From positions 186,001 through 250,000 of the forward strand of contig DAOTJE010000001.1 in the NCBI GenBank assembly GCA_035448545.1: DNA of 64,000 bases, given 5' to 3'. The notes below the pieces were generated by a model. That model had not been told where the DNA came from and did no database searches. It was given only the letters and a program-made list of their open reading frames with translations. Both the position numbers and the translations under genes were made by a program. Source of the DNA: Anaerobaca sp035448545. GTDB lineage: Bacteria > Planctomycetota > Phycisphaerae > Sedimentisphaerales > Anaerobacaceae. This document shows, in pieces, positions 20,102 through 29,361 of this stretch; within the stretch, counting starts at the first letter, position 1; each line of letters starts with the position of its first letter.

Positions 20102-20290
20102 AGGAAAATTCAGATCTTGGAGGCGACAGTCAAGGTAACTTGGTTGCGGCCGGGCCAATGGCTTGCACCCCCTGACCGATGCTGCCGAAACAGGGGTGGA
20201 GGTCTTGCCCCTCGGACGCGCTGTGCCGGCAGCGTCATGCCGTTGTTGAGCAGGCAGTCTCGTCGGCCATGACGGACTCCGGTGTCCGGA

Positions 20291-20761
20291 CTACGGCCGT
20301 TCCGCGAGAAGAGGGCGCTGGTCACACGAGGGTTGCGCCACGACGTCGGTGTCGGGCAACTCGCTCAGCGTCCAGTAGAGGTCGATCGTCCGGATGGCCT
20401 CGACGAACTTGCCGTAATCCACCGGCTTGACGATGTAGCCGGCCACGCCCAGCTTGAAGCTCTCGATGATATCGCGCTCTTCATTCGACGTCGTCAGAAC
20501 CACCACGGGGATCTTCTTGAGCAAGGGATCGTCTTTGGCGATCCGGAGGAATTCGACGCCGTTCATCTTCGGCATGTTCAGATCGAGCAGGATGACGCAG
20601 GGATGCTCGCCGCCTTGCTGCCGCAGATAGGCCAAGGCGTCCTCTCCGTTCAAGGCGTGCGCCAAGGGGTTGATGACCTTCAATTCCTTGAACGCCCGCT
20701 TGACCGTCATGGCGTCAATCGTGTCGTCTTCCACCAGCAGAATCGGCTTACAGTTGCGCAT
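20291..20761 (-). CDS. Single-domain response regulator (CheY/Rcp1-like receiver)
   Basis: 156 aa. One receiver domain is complete: acidic pair in LLVEDD (Glu/Asp near residue 11), phosphoacceptor Asp60 in LLDLNMP, Thr/Ser in LTTS and Lys in VKP. The DLNMPKMNG and ENS-like spacing recall the Rcp1/LytTR-less receivers that pair with phytochrome-like or hybrid kinases. No output domain is attached; a tail of about 20 aa follows. A GAGGAAG ribosome site is 8 nt before the start. It is a paralogue of the receiver gene at 51.3 kb, sharing a YWTLSE[LV]P ending. No kinase is adjacent. Confidence 0.88.
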   Translation of the reverse strand: MRNCKPILLVEDDTIDAMTVKRAFKELKVINPLAHALNGEDALAYLRQQGGEHPCVILLDLNMPKMNGVEFLRIAKDDPLLKKIPVVVLTTSNEERDIIESFKLGVAGYIVKPVDYGKFVEAIRTIDLYWTLSELPDTDVVAQPSCDQRPLLAERP

Positions 20762-21259
20762 GACCGGCTTCCTCTTGTGTCTCTACCCGCAGAGCAGGTT
20801 GTGAGTTTCTCGGTAGTGACCACTGTTCTTGTGCGATTGCCATCGACGTCTTCCGGCCCAGTGCACCTGCTCCCGGGCGCGCTGTGCTTCACAGGCCACA
20901 TTCTGAGAAGCCATGTTGATGCGATTTCAGCATGGGAGGTCTTGCGGATCACATCTCCTCTTGCTGATACAGCATTCATCGGCACATCGGGTGTCGGGTT
21001 CCAACGCATTCGCGCCGCGCAACCATCCGACCGGTCCCAGCCATGATCGAGCGGGGACAATCGCCGCTACGCTTGGTGGCGTTCTGAATGCGCGTCTCTT
21101 CGTAATTCCTGTTTTCACAGGATTTTAAGGCGAGGCGGTTTGCTGGCTGCCTATGAGGGCGCCGGCGCATGTCAGCAACCGTGCGAATACCGGCTTGATG
21201 GACAGATTCGGGCGGGCGAATGCGGACCTGCGGAGTTCTCGGACGCAAGAGCCCCTTGC
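20762..21259. other. About 500-bp intergenic stretch without a recognisable gene
   Basis: Neither strand holds a frame with a convincing start, ribosome site or domain; the short open frames here overlap real genes in other frames. The stretch carries the upstream region of the receiver gene and the downstream region of the radical SAM gene. A short stem (TCCTG/CAGGA near 21109) is too weak to call a terminator. Confidence 0.5.
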
Positions 21260-23047
21260 TCACAACAAACTCGTGGCGTCGTAGTAGTGCCTCAGGAGGT
21301 ATTCTTTGTCGGGACCTCCGAGGTGGTCCCAGGGCAGTCTCTGGTCGGGTTCGAATGCTCTCTGTGCGGCAGTCTCCAGTTCCATGCCTGCGGCGGCGAA
21401 GGCGGTCCGCCACCGCTCGTGGTCGAAGCATTCGTCCCACAGATCGAAACGTGCGCCGTCACGCCACGCGGCCTCGATGACTTGGCCGCAACGCCGGTCG
21501 CCCCGGCCGATGGCCGATTCGAGCAGGCTCCGGTGGATGTCGTGGAACTTGAAATGCAGGTGATTCGCACGACGCCGCTGCTTCTCGTCAAGGACCAGCT
21601 CCCTTGCCTGCTGGAAGTATTCTGCCGGTCTCTGGCCAAACCAGGCGAGGGGAGTGTGAGGCTTCGGCACGAACCAACTGACGGTGATATTCAGTTGGGC
21701 GATGTGGTGGTCGACGCTCTTACGGAGTCTCGCCAACCGGTCGGACAGATCGACGATCGCCTTGACGTCGTCGAGCGTCTCGCCGGGCAGCCCGATCATG
21801 AAGTACAGCTTCAGCTTCTGCCAGCCCGACTGATATGCCGCCTCGACGGCAGCAAACAGGTCCTTGTCTTTCAGCGGCTTGTTGACGATCTGCCGGAGCT
21901 TCTCGCTGGCCGCCTCTACCGCGATGGTCAGGCCGCTCTTTCGTACCGACGTGAAGTACTTCGGCAGCATGTGAAGCTGCTGATCTACACGAAGACTCGG
22001 AACCGACAGGCCCACTTTCTTGTCTTCGAAGTATTCTTTCAACCGGGCGATCAGCTCTTCGAGAGGCGGGTAGTCGGCGCTCGACAGACTCAGCAGGCTC
22101 ACGGTGTCGAACCCCGTCGTCTCCTGCGAGGCCTTGGCCAGTTCGAAGACCTTCGCAGCGCTGCGATAGCGGATCGGTCGTCGGCAGAAGCTCGCTTGGC
22201 AGAACCGGCACCGGCCCGGGCAGCCTCGCATGATCTCGATGCTGACCCGCTCGTGAACCGCTTCCACGAAAGGGACGATGGGACGCGTCGAGACCGGTGC
22301 GTTCTCGAAGTCGCTGACGACGGCATTGTGGAATCGAGTCGGGAGCGCTTCGTTTCGAGCCTGGAAGGAGGTGATGTAGGAATCCTCGTATCGGAACTCA
22401 TAGAAGCGGGGGACATAGGCCCAGTCGAACCGCTGTGCGATCTCGAACAAGACCGCATCCCTGGCTCGACCCTCCTTCTTCGCGGCGATCAGAAGATTCG
22501 CCAGTTCGACGACGGCTTCTTCCGCCTCGCCGAGGACGAACAGATCGATGAAGTCGGCGATCGGTTCGCAGCAGTTGGCCATCCCGCCGCCTGCGATGAC
22601 CAGCGGATTGTCCTCGCTGCGATGTTCGCTTCGGACGGGCAGGCCGGCCAGGTCGAGCATGTTCAGCACATTCGTGTAGCAAAGCTCGTTGGTGAGACTG
22701 AAGCCGATCACGTCGAAGCCAGCCAATGACGCCTTCGATTCCAGGCTGAACAGGGGTATGTTCTTCTCGCGCAGGACCGCCTCGGCGTCCACCCAGGGCG
22801 CAAAGACGCGTTCGGCCGCGACATTCGCCAGGCCGTTGAGGACGTGATAGATCAGGGCCAGGCCCGTGTTGGACATGGCTACTTCATACACGTCGGGAAA
22901 GCACAACGCTACCGTCAGTTCGCACCGCTCGATGGCCTTGCAGACCTGGTTGACTTCCCCGCCAATATAACGCGCCGGTCGCCGTACGAAAGGAAGGAAC
23001 TCGCGCTCGACCCGGTCGGCCAGTATCTCTATCTTTCTGTCTGTCAT
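21260..23047 (-). CDS. Radical SAM protein, TIGR03960-like B12-binding-type family
   Basis: 595 aa. An N-terminal region of about 240 aa resembles the cobalamin-binding-like domain of the TIGR03960 family (FPDVYEVAMSNTGLALIYHVLN). It is followed by the radical SAM core with the CPGRCRFCQ cluster motif (C-x3-C-x2-C) and the continuing SSADYPPLEELIARL barrel. In other genomes such proteins often accompany a TIGR03936 partner and tRNA- or ribosome-related genes; the substrate is unknown. No partner gene is visible next to it here. The ATG at 23047 is preferred although the frame stays open upstream over the divergent apbE. There is no Shine-Dalgarno; a TATAAT lies 7 nt upstream. Confidence 0.83.
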   Translation of the reverse strand: MTDRKIEILADRVEREFLPFVRRPARYIGGEVNQVCKAIERCELTVALCFPDVYEVAMSNTGLALIYHVLNGLANVAAERVFAPWVDAEAVLREKNIPLFSLESKASLAGFDVIGFSLTNELCYTNVLNMLDLAGLPVRSEHRSEDNPLVIAGGGMANCCEPIADFIDLFVLGEAEEAVVELANLLIAAKKEGRARDAVLFEIAQRFDWAYVPRFYEFRYEDSYITSFQARNEALPTRFHNAVVSDFENAPVSTRPIVPFVEAVHERVSIEIMRGCPGRCRFCQASFCRRPIRYRSAAKVFELAKASQETTGFDTVSLLSLSSADYPPLEELIARLKEYFEDKKVGLSVPSLRVDQQLHMLPKYFTSVRKSGLTIAVEAASEKLRQIVNKPLKDKDLFAAVEAAYQSGWQKLKLYFMIGLPGETLDDVKAIVDLSDRLARLRKSVDHHIAQLNITVSWFVPKPHTPLAWFGQRPAEYFQQARELVLDEKQRRRANHLHFKFHDIHRSLLESAIGRGDRRCGQVIEAAWRDGARFDLWDECFDHERWRTAFAAAGMELETAAQRAFEPDQRLPWDHLGGPDKEYLLRHYYDATSLL

Positions 23048-23053
23048 GTGGTT

Positions 23054-23059
23054 ATTATA
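23054..23059 (-). promoter_or_regulatory. -10 box TATAAT just upstream of the radical SAM gene (leaderless)
   Basis: Perfect TATAAT on the - strand, ending 6 nt before the ATG at 23047, with no Shine-Dalgarno between. No good -35 hexamer is present at 16-18 nt. The transcript would start at or next to the initiation codon. Confidence 0.5.
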
Positions 23060-23125
23060 ACGAGTCTGGCGTGGTCTTGATAGATGGGGCGGGGTATGTC
23101 CCGCCGACAGACGCATGGGGCTGCC

Positions 23126-24169
23126 ATGAATAAAACCGGTCGTGGAATCGTTGTCGGAGTCTTGTGTCTGTTGCTCGCAGGTGCCCTGTGCGTCAGCCTC
23201 CGGACGCCACAGACGGTTCAGGTCGACAGCGGCTACAAGGTCGTCATGGGGACATTCTCCCGTGCCGTGGCCATCGCGCCGAGCGAGAAGGTGGCACGCG
23301 CCTGTATCGCCGCCGCATTTGAAGAGCAAAGGCGCGTCGAGGAGCTGATGAGCTACCACAATCCCGACTCCGAGCTCAACACGATCAATCGCGAGGCTTA
23401 CCACAGGGCGGTCGAGGTTGATAAAGCGACCTTTGAGGTCCTGGAGAGCGCCAGGCGATTCAGCGAGCTTTCGGGTGGTGCGTTTGATGTCACGATCGGT
23501 GCTCTGGGCGATCTGTGGCGTCGCGCCGCCGCCACCGACACCACGCCCACGGAGGTTGAAATCGCCGAGGCCCAACGCAAGGTGGGTTACGACAAGGTGC
23601 TGCTCGATCCGAATACGCGGACGGTCCGCTTTGCGGTCGAAGGGATGAGAATCGATCTCGGCGGGATCGCGAAAGGCTATGCGGTCGACCAGTCGGTCGA
23701 GGCGATGAAGAAGCGAGGGGCGGTCGGGGGAATGGTGGACTTGGGTGGCAACATCCGCTGCTTCGGATTGCCCCCGAAAGGACAGGAGTGTTGGCGGGTC
23801 GGACTGCAGGACCCGAACGTGGCGCCGGACGAACTGGGCGACTCGAAGCTCCTGTTGGTTCTCATGATAACGGACGAGAGTGTGGCTACCAGTGGAGACT
23901 ACCGCCGATTCGTCAAGGTCCAGGGAAACAAGGAGAGCCACATCATCGATACCGGAACCGGCAAAGGCGCGCGCAAGCTGGTCAGCGACACGATCATTGC
24001 TCCCGATGCGATCACTGCCGATGCACTCTCAACGGCTGTGAATGTTCTGGGGCCGGAGGCGGGCCTCACCTTGATCGAGAGTATCCCTGAGGTGGAGGCG
24101 ATCCTCGTTCCCGTCGGCCAAGGCGCTCAGCCGATCTTCAGCAGCGGAGCGAAAGCCTACGTCCGGTAG
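23126..24169 (+). CDS. apbE: FAD:protein FMN transferase (ApbE family)
   Basis: 347 aa. An N-terminal signal/anchor (about residues 5-27, with a Cys in the hydrophobic stretch) precedes an ApbE domain with the typical MGTFSRA start, the RIDLGGIAKGYAVD motif and the C-terminal SVATSGDYRRF and ADALSTAVNVLG motifs. ApbE moves FMN from FAD onto a Thr/Ser in its target proteins. It converges on the rnf operon (27 nt between stops), whose RnfG and RnfD are the classical ApbE substrates. The start at 23126 gives a short leader with a proper signal; earlier in-frame starts do not. Confidence 0.92.
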   Translation: MNKTGRGIVVGVLCLLLAGALCVSLRTPQTVQVDSGYKVVMGTFSRAVAIAPSEKVARACIAAAFEEQRRVEELMSYHNPDSELNTINREAYHRAVEVDKATFEVLESARRFSELSGGAFDVTIGALGDLWRRAAATDTTPTEVEIAEAQRKVGYDKVLLDPNTRTVRFAVEGMRIDLGGIAKGYAVDQSVEAMKKRGAVGGMVDLGGNIRCFGLPPKGQECWRVGLQDPNVAPDELGDSKLLLVLMITDESVATSGDYRRFVKVQGNKESHIIDTGTGKGARKLVSDTIIAPDAITADALSTAVNVLGPEAGLTLIESIPEVEAILVPVGQGAQPIFSSGAKAYVR

Positions 24170-24196
24170 CGCGCCGGACATGGCACCGCCAGGACG

Positions 24197-25090
24197 TCAT
24201 TGTGAGCGTTCAACTGTCTCGGTCTGTCTGGCTTTGGGCTCGCGCGGGGGCGGGGCGGTCTTGCCGCGGTAGACGATGACGCCGGTGGGGCATTTTTTGT
24301 AGGCGGCCTCATTCTCGCCGCAGGGAGCATATTTGGTGTAGTCCATGCGGGCGAGGTTGTCGGCGACGGTGAAGGCCTCGCTCTGCTTGGCGCACAGGCC
24401 GCAACCGATACAGCCAACCTGGCAGAAGGCCCGCGTGCTTCTGCCGTTCTCCCGGCTTCTGCACGCGACCGTCATCATGTTCTCGTGGCTGAAGGGGACC
24501 ATCTCGATCAGGCTCCGCGGGCAGGCCTTCGAACAAGCGCCGCAGCCGGTGCATTTGTTGTAGTCCACCGTGGCCAGACCATCGATTACGTGGAGCGCGT
24601 CGAACTTGCAGGCGCGGACGCAGTCTCCGAACCCGAGGCATCCGAACTTGCACGCCTGGGCGTTGGCCAGCGCGTTGGCGGCGGTGCAGCTCGGAATGCC
24701 CTGGTACTGGGCGTAGTAGGTCCGGTCGGCCGTGTGGGCCCGGCAATGGACGATCGGTCGTTTGGCCGGCCCCGACTCGCTGATTGCCAGGTTTAAGATG
24801 GCGGCGATTCTGCCGGCGGCGTCGGCCCCGCCCGGCGCGCACTGACCAAGCAGTTCGGGGTTGGCGATCACCGCCTTGGCGTATCCACTGCAACCGGGAT
24901 AGCCGCAGGCTCCGCAATCAAGGTGGGGCAGGACCTCATAGACCTGGGTGACCCGTGGGTCGACGGGAACCTTGAGTCGTTCACTGGCGACGAGCAGGAC
25001 CACTGCAAAGACCAGGCCCAGGCCGAGCATGATCAGACCGGCCAGCCACACGCCACTCATCGCTCCCAGAAGACTTGTCAACACGATCAT
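24197..25090 (-). CDS. rnfB: Rnf complex subunit B (iron-sulfur protein)
   Basis: 297 aa. An N-terminal membrane helix precedes the RnfB [4Fe-4S] domain (LDCGACGYPGCSGYA with a later Cys in LLGQC). Then come two ferredoxin-type clusters (CLGFGDCVRAC and CTGCGACSKACP) and a third Cys-rich region (CQVGCIGCGLC) before a proline-rich tail. RnfB takes electrons from ferredoxin and passes them into the membrane complex. The ATG overlaps the rnfA stop by ATGA, so translation is coupled. It is the last gene of the operon. Confidence 0.95.
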   Translation of the reverse strand: MIVLTSLLGAMSGVWLAGLIMLGLGLVFAVVLLVASERLKVPVDPRVTQVYEVLPHLDCGACGYPGCSGYAKAVIANPELLGQCAPGGADAAGRIAAILNLAISESGPAKRPIVHCRAHTADRTYYAQYQGIPSCTAANALANAQACKFGCLGFGDCVRACKFDALHVIDGLATVDYNKCTGCGACSKACPRSLIEMVPFSHENMMTVACRSRENGRSTRAFCQVGCIGCGLCAKQSEAFTVADNLARMDYTKYAPCGENEAAYKKCPTGVIVYRGKTAPPPREPKARQTETVERSQ

Positions 25091-25674
25091 ATGATCCCTG
25101 CAAATCCCATGAAGGCCAGAGCCAGAAGTCCCGCCGTGATTAACGTGATTGGAGCGCCACGCAGGGATTCGGGTACGTCGACCATCTGCATGTTCTCGCG
25201 AATCCCGGCCATGATGCAAATCGCGATGGTGAAGCCAATGCCGCCGCCGAAGCTCAGAACCACCGCCTCAATCAGGGTACCGGTGCCCCAGACGACGAGA
25301 AAAAGGCACAGGCCCAGAATCGCGCAGTTGGTCGTGATCAAAGGCAGAAAGATACCGAAGCTCTCATACAAGGACGGGAAGAACTTCTTCAGGTACATCT
25401 CCACCAGTTGCACGGCGGCGGCGATCACCATGATGAAGGCCACATACCGGGCCACCTCCAGGTTCAGGGGCATCAGCAGCCAGTGGTCGATCATCCAGGT
25501 GAGGGTGCCGCTGAGTGTCATGACGAACGTGACCGCCAGGCCCATACCGAAGGCCATATCGATCCGTCCGGATACTCCGATGTACGGGCAGATCCCCAGG
25601 AACTTCGTGAACACAAGGTTATTGATCAGGACCACGGAGATGAAGCCTGTGAGCAGAACGTACAGCAAATCCAT
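25087..25674 (-). CDS. rnfA: Rnf complex subunit A
   Basis: 195 aa, six predicted membrane helices. It has the highly conserved RnfA/NqrE start (VLINNLVFTKFLGICPYIGVS) and the TTNCAILG segment; the cysteines in these two half-helices coordinate the membrane-embedded [2Fe-2S] cluster shared with RnfE. It lies between rnfE (12-nt gap) and rnfB (4-nt overlap). Confidence 0.96.
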   Translation of the reverse strand: MDLLYVLLTGFISVVLINNLVFTKFLGICPYIGVSGRIDMAFGMGLAVTFVMTLSGTLTWMIDHWLLMPLNLEVARYVAFIMVIAAAVQLVEMYLKKFFPSLYESFGIFLPLITTNCAILGLCLFLVVWGTGTLIEAVVLSFGGGIGFTIAICIMAGIRENMQMVDVPESLRGAPITLITAGLLALAFMGFAGII

Positions 25675-25686
25675 CGTGCGACTCCC

Positions 25687-26304
25687 TTAGCTCCGTTTCC
25701 GGCTGACGTAGTTGATGAACCCGAGCACGAACCCGAACGTGAGAAACGCGCCCACCGGCATGCCCATCGCCGCCCATGCGGGGAAGGCCTTGGGCAGGAC
25801 CTGGATCTCGAAGAGGCGGCCGGTGCCGAGGAGCTCGCGGATCGTGGCCAGAACGCACAAGGCGATGGTGAACCCCACGCCCATCGCCAGGCCGTCCACG
25901 ATGCTCAGCAGGACGCCGCTGTGGCTGGCCCGGGCTTCAGCCCGCCATATGATCACGCAGTTGACGATGATCAGCGGGACGTACGGGCCCAGGGCCTCGC
26001 TCATCACCGGCTGATAGGCCCTCAGGAAGAGGTCCGCAATGGTCACGAAGGTGGCGATCGTCAGCGTGAACAGCAGGATGCGGACGTGCGGACGCAGGCC
26101 CTTTCGCATCAAGCTGACCATGATGTTGCTGCACACGAGCACGAAGATCACGCACAGACCCATGGTCAGCGCCGGCTTGATCGCGGCGGTCACCGCCAGG
26201 GTCGGGCACGTGCCCAGGAGCATGCGAAAGACCGGGATCTCACGCCACAAACCTGTGGCGACGGCCTCTGCATACAGGTTCTGTCCGTCAGGGGTTGCTG
26301 CCAT
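25687..26304 (-). CDS. rnfE: Rnf complex subunit E
   Basis: 205 aa, six predicted membrane helices, homologous to RnfA. Conserved landmarks are the LLGTCPTLAVT segment near the N-terminus and IIVNCVIIWRAEA in the middle, with the two cysteines that help ligate the intramembrane [2Fe-2S] cluster. The start overlaps the rnfG end by 17 nt. Confidence 0.95.
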   Translation of the reverse strand: MAATPDGQNLYAEAVATGLWREIPVFRMLLGTCPTLAVTAAIKPALTMGLCVIFVLVCSNIMVSLMRKGLRPHVRILLFTLTIATFVTIADLFLRAYQPVMSEALGPYVPLIIVNCVIIWRAEARASHSGVLLSIVDGLAMGVGFTIALCVLATIRELLGTGRLFEIQVLPKAFPAWAAMGMPVGAFLTFGFVLGFINYVSRKRS

Positions 26305-26920
26305 GGCCGATCAGCCCTTTCTGCTGGAGTTGGTCCTTCAGTTGCGGCAGGTAGTGGTTCATGGCCTGGACGACGGCGGTGCTGCTGATCGTCGCGCCGC
26401 TGATGGCGACGATGGTCGAATCGATGTCCCGCTCGTTGGCGGCGCCGAGCCCGACGAGCGAGAATGGCCCGACCGGCGCCCCGGCAAACTGGTTGCGGTA
26501 ATACGCGTCTTTGATCTGGTCGCCGAATCCCGGGGTTTCGCTGCTGCTGACCACGTCGTAGCCGGCAAGCCTGCTGAACGAGGCATCGGTTGCGACAACC
26601 AGCTCAATTCTGTCGGCAAACCCCGACCCTACGACCTTGAAGACCCATCCTACGACGGCATTGCCGGCGGTGGCCTTGAATACGACGGCCGACTCCGTCT
26701 TCCCGTCGAGGCCTTTGACTTCCACCGGGCTGGACAGAGGTACAAAAGCCTGTGCCGCAGGCAGCAGACCGCCCGCCAGACTGGTCAGCTTCAGAGCCTT
26801 GTTCACCTCGATCCGCGGGCCGAGCGCGGCATTCGTCGCGGCCAGCAGCAGCCCGCACAGCACGGAGGCGACCACCAGCAACCAGCTTTCCCGTACGAAG
26901 TGCTTCAAGCTATCCAACAC
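26288..26920 (-). CDS. rnfG: Rnf complex subunit G (FMN-binding)
   Basis: 210 aa. One N-terminal membrane helix precedes a periplasmic FMN-binding domain. The flavinylation motif SGATISS is intact with Thr177 as the expected covalent FMN site, the target of ApbE. It overlaps rnfD by 11 nt and rnfE by 17 nt. Confidence 0.95.
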   Translation of the reverse strand: MLDSLKHFVRESWLLVVASVLCGLLLAATNAALGPRIEVNKALKLTSLAGGLLPAAQAFVPLSSPVEVKGLDGKTESAVVFKATAGNAVVGWVFKVVGSGFADRIELVVATDASFSRLAGYDVVSSSETPGFGDQIKDAYYRNQFAGAPVGPFSLVGLGAANERDIDSTIVAISGATISSTAVVQAMNHYLPQLKDQLQQKGLIGHGSNP

Positions 26921-27926
26921 GAGGCAATCCTCCCACCGGCACCCGCCGGCACAGTCGGTCGATCAGAGGGGTCAGGCCGTTCATTACCAGGACCGCGAAC
27001 ATGAAGCCCTCCGGGTAAGTGCCGACGATGCGAATCAGCAGCGTGATGGTCCCGACGCCCGCGCCGAAGAGCCACATCCCGCGGCGCGTCAGCGGAGCGG
27101 TCACCGGGTCCGTCGCGATGAAGAACGCGCCGAACAGCAGGGCGCCGCTCGTGAGGTGGTAGAACGGCTGCACGTAGGTATCCGGATCGATCAGGTAGGC
27201 GATTCCACCGAACACGAATGCCGCCAGGAGCACGGCGACGGGGATGTGAAAACCGATGGTCCGACGCCAGAGCAGATAGGCGCCGCCGAGCAGGGCGGCA
27301 ATCGCGCTGGTCTCGCCGAGGCTGCCGGCCACCTCCCCGGTGATCGTCGACAGAAGCAGCCGGCGGCTGTACGTCTTCGCTTCGGCCTGGTTTTTGATGG
27401 CTGTTTTGCTCCAGGCCAGCGGGGTGGCTTGTGTCCGAGCATCCACCGCGTCGGCCGGAGAGAGCTTCGGCATGGTGCTGTCGATCGACGCCGGCACGGT
27501 CCACGTCGTCATCAGCATGCCGAATGAGGCGGTCAAAAAGGCGCGTCCGACCATGGCCGGGTTGAAAACATTGGCCCCCAGGCCGCCGAAGGCCATCTTG
27601 CCGACTCCGATGGCGATCGCCGAGCCGACCGCGGCCGTCCAGAAGGGCAGGGCCGGTGGCAACGACAGAGCCAGGATGACGCCGGTGACGACCGCGCTGA
27701 GATCCCAGAGCGAGTTGGGCTTCCTGCGAATCAGGTTGCAGACCCACTCGATGCCCACGCACCAGAGGACGCACAGGCCGATGAGCACCAGGGCGCGAAC
27801 CCGGAAGTAGAAACCCGCCGCCGCCACCAGCGGGACCAGCCCGATGAGCACGTCCAGCATGACCCGCTGCGTCGAGAGCCGCTTGCTGATGTGCGGTGCG
27901 AATGAAACCGTGATATCTCGGAGCAT
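26910..27926 (-). CDS. rnfD: Rnf complex subunit D
   Basis: 338 aa, about nine membrane helices, an NqrB/RnfD-type membrane flavoprotein. Familiar segments include the helix with NVFNPAMVGRAFL and the C-terminal FVFGGIAYLIDPDTYVQPFYHLTSGALLFGAFFIATDPVTAP. The covalent FMN site is expected in ATPLA (Thr168), but the residues before it read RTQ rather than the common SG. It is the second gene after rnfC, with 43 nt between them. Confidence 0.94.
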   Translation of the reverse strand: MLRDITVSFAPHISKRLSTQRVMLDVLIGLVPLVAAAGFYFRVRALVLIGLCVLWCVGIEWVCNLIRRKPNSLWDLSAVVTGVILALSLPPALPFWTAAVGSAIAIGVGKMAFGGLGANVFNPAMVGRAFLTASFGMLMTTWTVPASIDSTMPKLSPADAVDARTQATPLAWSKTAIKNQAEAKTYSRRLLLSTITGEVAGSLGETSAIAALLGGAYLLWRRTIGFHIPVAVLLAAFVFGGIAYLIDPDTYVQPFYHLTSGALLFGAFFIATDPVTAPLTRRGMWLFGAGVGTITLLIRIVGTYPEGFMFAVLVMNGLTPLIDRLCRRVPVGGLPRVG

Positions 27927-27969
27927 CTATCGAATCCTTGTTATCCTTTGCCGTGCCGCCCCCTGCCCG

Positions 27970-29343
27970 TCAGGCCGGCATCTTCTTTCTCTGCCTGGCC
28001 AGGAAGATCTTTCCTGTCTTGATGTAGCCGGTCAGTTCGATGTTGGCGGGGCAAACGTAGCTGCAGCAGCCGCACTCGATGCAGGCGCTGATGAAGTGGC
28101 GCTCCGCGACATCCAGCAGGTTAGCCTTGACCGCATGAGCGATTCGCGTGGGGTTGAGATTCTCCGGGCACACCTCCAGGCACCGGCCGCAGCGAATGCA
28201 GGCGGTCTGTCGCCGTTCGAACTTGGCCTGGCCGATCTGGTGCCGGGTCAGGACGGTCACCGCGCCGCTGGTCTTCGTGATCGGTGTGCTCAGATCGGCG
28301 ATGGCCAGTCCCATCATCGGCCCACCCATGACGACCTTGGCAGATTTCTCGGTCACGCCCCCGCAGAACTCGAGGAGAGCTTCCACAGGAGTGCCAATGG
28401 CGACGTAGTAGTTGCCCGGTTTGGCGACGGCTTCGCCCGTGACGGTCACGACGCGGTGAGTCAGCGGTCGGCGGTAGATGACGGCATCGGCGATGGCGGC
28501 TGCGGTGGCCACGTTGACCACGACGACCCCGATCATGGGAGGAATGCCCCCGGTCGGAACCGTTTGGCCGAGCACGGCATTGATAAGCTGCCGCTCGCCT
28601 CCCTGCGGGTACTTGGTTTGCAGCGACACCACGCGGATGTCCGAGCTCAATCCAGCCCTCTTGATCGCGTCGCCGATCACTTCGATGGCTCTTGGTTTGT
28701 TGTCCTCGATACCGACGAAGACCTTCGACGCACCGCAGGCCCGCTGAGCGAGCCGAATCCCGGCGAGGACCTGGTCGGTCCATTCGAGCATCAAGCGGTA
28801 ATCACAAGTGATGTAGGGCTCGCACTCGCAACCGTTGACGAGCAGGGTGTGCTTTGGGGGTTTCGCGTCCGGCTGAATCTTGACGCTGGTGGGAAACCCT
28901 GCTCCACCCATGCCGACCAGACCGGCATCCCGGACGGCCTCGCAGATCTCCTGAGGGCTGTACCGAGCCGGATCGAACCCGGCCGGCAGGCTGAACGAAG
29001 GCAAAGCCGGCGGCGCCAGCTCCCCAGGCTCGAGGACGATGGCCTGACAGCGTCCGAGCACCGGGTGTGACCTCAAAGCCACCTCTTTGACCTTGCCGGC
29101 CACCGGAGCATGAACGGGCGCACAGACGAATGCCTGGCACTCACCGACCTTCTGGGCGGCCTCCACGAGATCGCCTTTCTGGACGGCCGGCTGGCAGGGG
29201 GCGCCGATGTGCTGGCTGAGCAGGATCGACAACTCTCCGACGGGCGGTCCCGGCTCGATCGGCTTGTCTTGGGTCAGATGCTTGCTCTCGGGAGGATGCA
29301 CCCCGCGAGCAAAGGTGGATCTGCCATGCGAATCGGTTGCCAT
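27970..29343 (-). CDS. rnfC: Rnf complex subunit C (NADH-oxidoreductase subunit)
   Basis: 457 aa. A barrel-sandwich N-terminal domain with FARGVHPPESK is followed by the NADH/FMN-binding region (GMGGAGFPTSVK), an SLBB domain, and two [4Fe-4S] motifs, CIRCGRCLEVCP (about 382-393) and CIECGCCSYVCP (about 420-432). RnfC is the NAD site of the complex, which couples ferredoxin:NAD+ electron transfer to Na+ or H+ transport. The ATG at 29343 is preferred over a TTG at 29358. Operon order C-D-G-E-A-B matches that of clostridial and acetogen Rnf. Confidence 0.94.
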   Translation of the reverse strand: MATDSHGRSTFARGVHPPESKHLTQDKPIEPGPPVGELSILLSQHIGAPCQPAVQKGDLVEAAQKVGECQAFVCAPVHAPVAGKVKEVALRSHPVLGRCQAIVLEPGELAPPALPSFSLPAGFDPARYSPQEICEAVRDAGLVGMGGAGFPTSVKIQPDAKPPKHTLLVNGCECEPYITCDYRLMLEWTDQVLAGIRLAQRACGASKVFVGIEDNKPRAIEVIGDAIKRAGLSSDIRVVSLQTKYPQGGERQLINAVLGQTVPTGGIPPMIGVVVVNVATAAAIADAVIYRRPLTHRVVTVTGEAVAKPGNYYVAIGTPVEALLEFCGGVTEKSAKVVMGGPMMGLAIADLSTPITKTSGAVTVLTRHQIGQAKFERRQTACIRCGRCLEVCPENLNPTRIAHAVKANLLDVAERHFISACIECGCCSYVCPANIELTGYIKTGKIFLARQRKKMPA

Positions 29344-29361
29344 ATTGATGCAATCCAAGTG

